Assembly: GCF_000376945.1 (NCBI RefSeq)
Contig: NZ_AQXU01000019.1
Coordinates: forward strand, 62,001 to 126,000
Direction of reading: 5' to 3'
Length of the DNA: 64,000 nt
From: Leeia oryzae DSM 17879
GTDB taxonomy: Bacteria; Pseudomonadota; Gammaproteobacteria; Burkholderiales; Leeiaceae
Shown here one piece after another: positions 62,820 through 64,000 of this stretch. A model generated the notes under the pieces. That model was not told the DNA's origin and did no database searches. It worked only from the letters and a program-made list of their open reading frames with translations. The first letter of the stretch is position 1, and the number at the start of each line of letters is the position of its first letter. Position numbers and translations under genes: made by a program.

Positions 62820-63545
62820 ATGAAACATCAGCTTAACGCATACGGGCAACCCATCGGACTGGATGTCCCCCACTGGACACCAAGACCATACCCGTCCGGT
62901 GATACCTTGCAAGGCCGCTATTGCCGGCTGGAACATGTAGACCTGGTTCGGCATGGAGATGACCTTTTTGCCGCCTACCAAGCGGCAACCGATGGCCGTG
63001 ACTGGACGTATATCCCGGTAGGGCCGTTTACGGACAGAGCCTTGTTTGCGCAGCACCTGCAAACCATTCAGGCTTCCAAAGATCCGCTGCATTATGCCGT
63101 GATCGATCAGCAATCCGGCAAAGCGCTGGGTACCTTGTCCCTGATGCGGATAGACCCGCAGAACGGGGTGATCGAGGTAGGGTTTGTGGTGTATTCGCCA
63201 GCCCTGAAACACACGCGCATAGCCACCGAAGCCCAGTACCTGCTGATGGCATATGCGTTTGATACGCTAGGTTACCGTCGTTACGAGTGGAAGTGTGATG
63301 CGCTCAACGCGCCATCCCGTGTGGCGGCAGAACGTCTGGGCTTCCGGTTTGAAGGGGTATTCCGCAATGCGAGTATTTACAAGGGCCGCTCGCGCGATAC
63401 CGCCTGGTATTCGATCACGGATGCGGAGTGGCCAGCGGTCAGACACGCTTTATGCCAATGGCTGGATGCGGCCAACTTTGATGCAACAGGCAAGCAGAAG
63501 CAGGGCTTGAGCCTGTTGATGTCGCAACGCGACGCCAGCGTTTAA
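62820..63545 (+). CDS. GNAT acetyltransferase, RimJ/RimL-like
   Basis: A 241-residue protein of the larger RimJ/RimL type: GRYCRLEHVDL at the start, YIPVGPFTD, HYAVIDQQSGKALGTLSLMR, IEVGFVVYSPALKHTRIATE, AYAFDTLGYRRYEWKCDALN and SRVAAERLGFRFEGVFRNAS. Members acetylate ribosomal protein N-termini or small amines. The sequence around YSPALKHTRIATEAQYLL fits the subgroup of uncharacterised GNATs of about 230 residues found in many proteobacteria. Ribosome site GGAAAAG. It probably shares a transcript with the preceding GNAT gene. Confidence 0.9.
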   Translation: MKHQLNAYGQPIGLDVPHWTPRPYPSGDTLQGRYCRLEHVDLVRHGDDLFAAYQAATDGRDWTYIPVGPFTDRALFAQHLQTIQASKDPLHYAVIDQQSGKALGTLSLMRIDPQNGVIEVGFVVYSPALKHTRIATEAQYLLMAYAFDTLGYRRYEWKCDALNAPSRVAAERLGFRFEGVFRNASIYKGRSRDTAWYSITDAEWPAVRHALCQWLDAANFDATGKQKQGLSLLMSQRDASV

Positions 63546-63577
63546 CGCTGTCTCTACTGCAAGCGGGAGGTGCCAGG

Positions 63578-63937
63578 TTAACCCGCCAAAGAAAGTGCTG
63601 CTGGTTTGCCGGACGGATTTTTCAGGCCAATCCGGCGATTCACCTGTACTGCAATCCCGAAAGTCTTGAGCGCCTTTTCCGGTTTGGGTTGTGCCTGGGG
63701 CAAAGGCTTTGCCTGTGGCAAAAAACAGAAGTAGCCATTCAGGCAGAGGGATTCTATGGCTTGTGTGCTGCGCAGGCAATCTGGCAGGCTGATATCCCGG
63801 ATGTGACTTTCATAGACATAAGCAAGTTCGTCCAGATGAATGGACGCTTCTTGCGCCAGTATCGACCGGTCCAGACCTGGTCGGACAGCCACCATGAATG
63901 GCTGGTTGCTGGTACTGTGATAAAGCTGTATCCGCAT
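63578..63937 (-). CDS. Hypothetical protein of 119 residues
   Basis: I do not recognise this protein. The start at ATG 63937 is preceded by TGGAG at good spacing. The N-terminal half is balanced and fold-like (MRIQLYHSTSNQPFMVAVRP, HLDELAYVYESHIRDIS); the C-terminal third is Pro/Gln/Lys-rich (PQAKPLPQAQPKPEKAL), suggesting a linker or low-complexity tail. There is no signal peptide or membrane helix. It faces the GNAT gene across a 32-base gap. Coding status is moderately supported by the ribosome site and codon use. Confidence 0.55.
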   Translation of the reverse strand: MRIQLYHSTSNQPFMVAVRPGLDRSILAQEASIHLDELAYVYESHIRDISLPDCLRSTQAIESLCLNGYFCFLPQAKPLPQAQPKPEKALKTFGIAVQVNRRIGLKNPSGKPAALSLAG

Positions 63938-64000
63938 GCTGTGCTCCAGACCAATGCCTTTTACTGTCTGCAACTTAAATGCTGATGATCAGTAAGGTAC

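Noticed and set aside
1-64000. CRISPR arrays, complete insertion sequences, prophage genes or Neisseria-type DNA uptake sequences
   Set aside because: Reading both strands I saw no regularly spaced repeats, no transposase or phage structural genes and no repeated GCCGTCTGAA-type words.

Overview
The window looks like chromosomal DNA of a betaproteobacterium, most likely in the order Neisseriales. This is inferred from the smpB-guaA pairing, moderate-to-high GC and the general style of the proteins; no 16S or other marker is present, so the genus is open. Most of the sequence is compact accessory and regulatory DNA. There is no rRNA operon, CRISPR array, complete insertion sequence or prophage, and no canonical tRNA.

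Layout. 1-3.1 kb: an open stretch, then smpB and guaA. 3.3-11.3 kb: c-di-GMP signalling, with a MASE4 hybrid histidine kinase translationally coupled to a REC-EAL phosphodiesterase and, separately, a Cache-GAF-HD-GYP protein; between them lies a dead fragment of an epimerase gene whose full-length relative is at 20-21 kb. 11.6-12.6 kb: a small coiled-coil protein and a glutathione S-transferase. 12.8-19.9 kb: a sigma-54 module, in which a chemoreceptor-like protein, a PAS protein and a PAS-AAA+-HTH activator form one operon next to an aldehyde dehydrogenase-amino acid/amine permease operon that has a near-consensus sigma-54 promoter and a perfect 14-bp-arm palindrome upstream. 20-26.6 kb: epimerase, three LysR regulators, an MFS and a DMT transporter. 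26.7-30.9 kb: dabB-dabA, an energy-coupled inorganic carbon uptake complex, with a divergent LysR gene.

30.9-35.1 kb is a low-GC island: a HEPN-like protein gene followed 14 bases later by a 124-nt RNA with the acceptor, D and T arms of a tRNA but no anticodon arm, and then a SIR2-domain protein of the antiphage type. This is the most unusual part of the window. 35.1-39.5 kb: a trans-4-hydroxy-L-proline-type catabolic segment (2-oxoglutarate semialdehyde dehydrogenase, pyrroline-hydroxycarboxylate deaminase), a divergent PAS-AraC regulator and a cupin. 39.56-40 kb: guanidine-II riboswitch plus guanidinium exporter gdx.

40-52.1 kb: three LysR/efflux or LysR/enzyme sets, two membrane or PAS diguanylate cyclases, an SDR and a DoxX protein. 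52.2-59.6 kb: a three-gene signalling operon (1647-aa MASE1-CHASE-PAS hybrid kinase, REC-PAS-GGDEF, periplasmic solute-binding protein). 60-64 kb: gamma-glutamyltransferase, a candidate small RNA, two GNAT acetyltransferases and a hypothetical protein.

Taken together the genes suggest a free-living, metabolically flexible bacterium with extensive c-di-GMP control (three GGDEF, one EAL and one HD-GYP protein in 64 kb), catabolism of amines and hydroxyproline, and a small defence locus inserted between metabolic operons.
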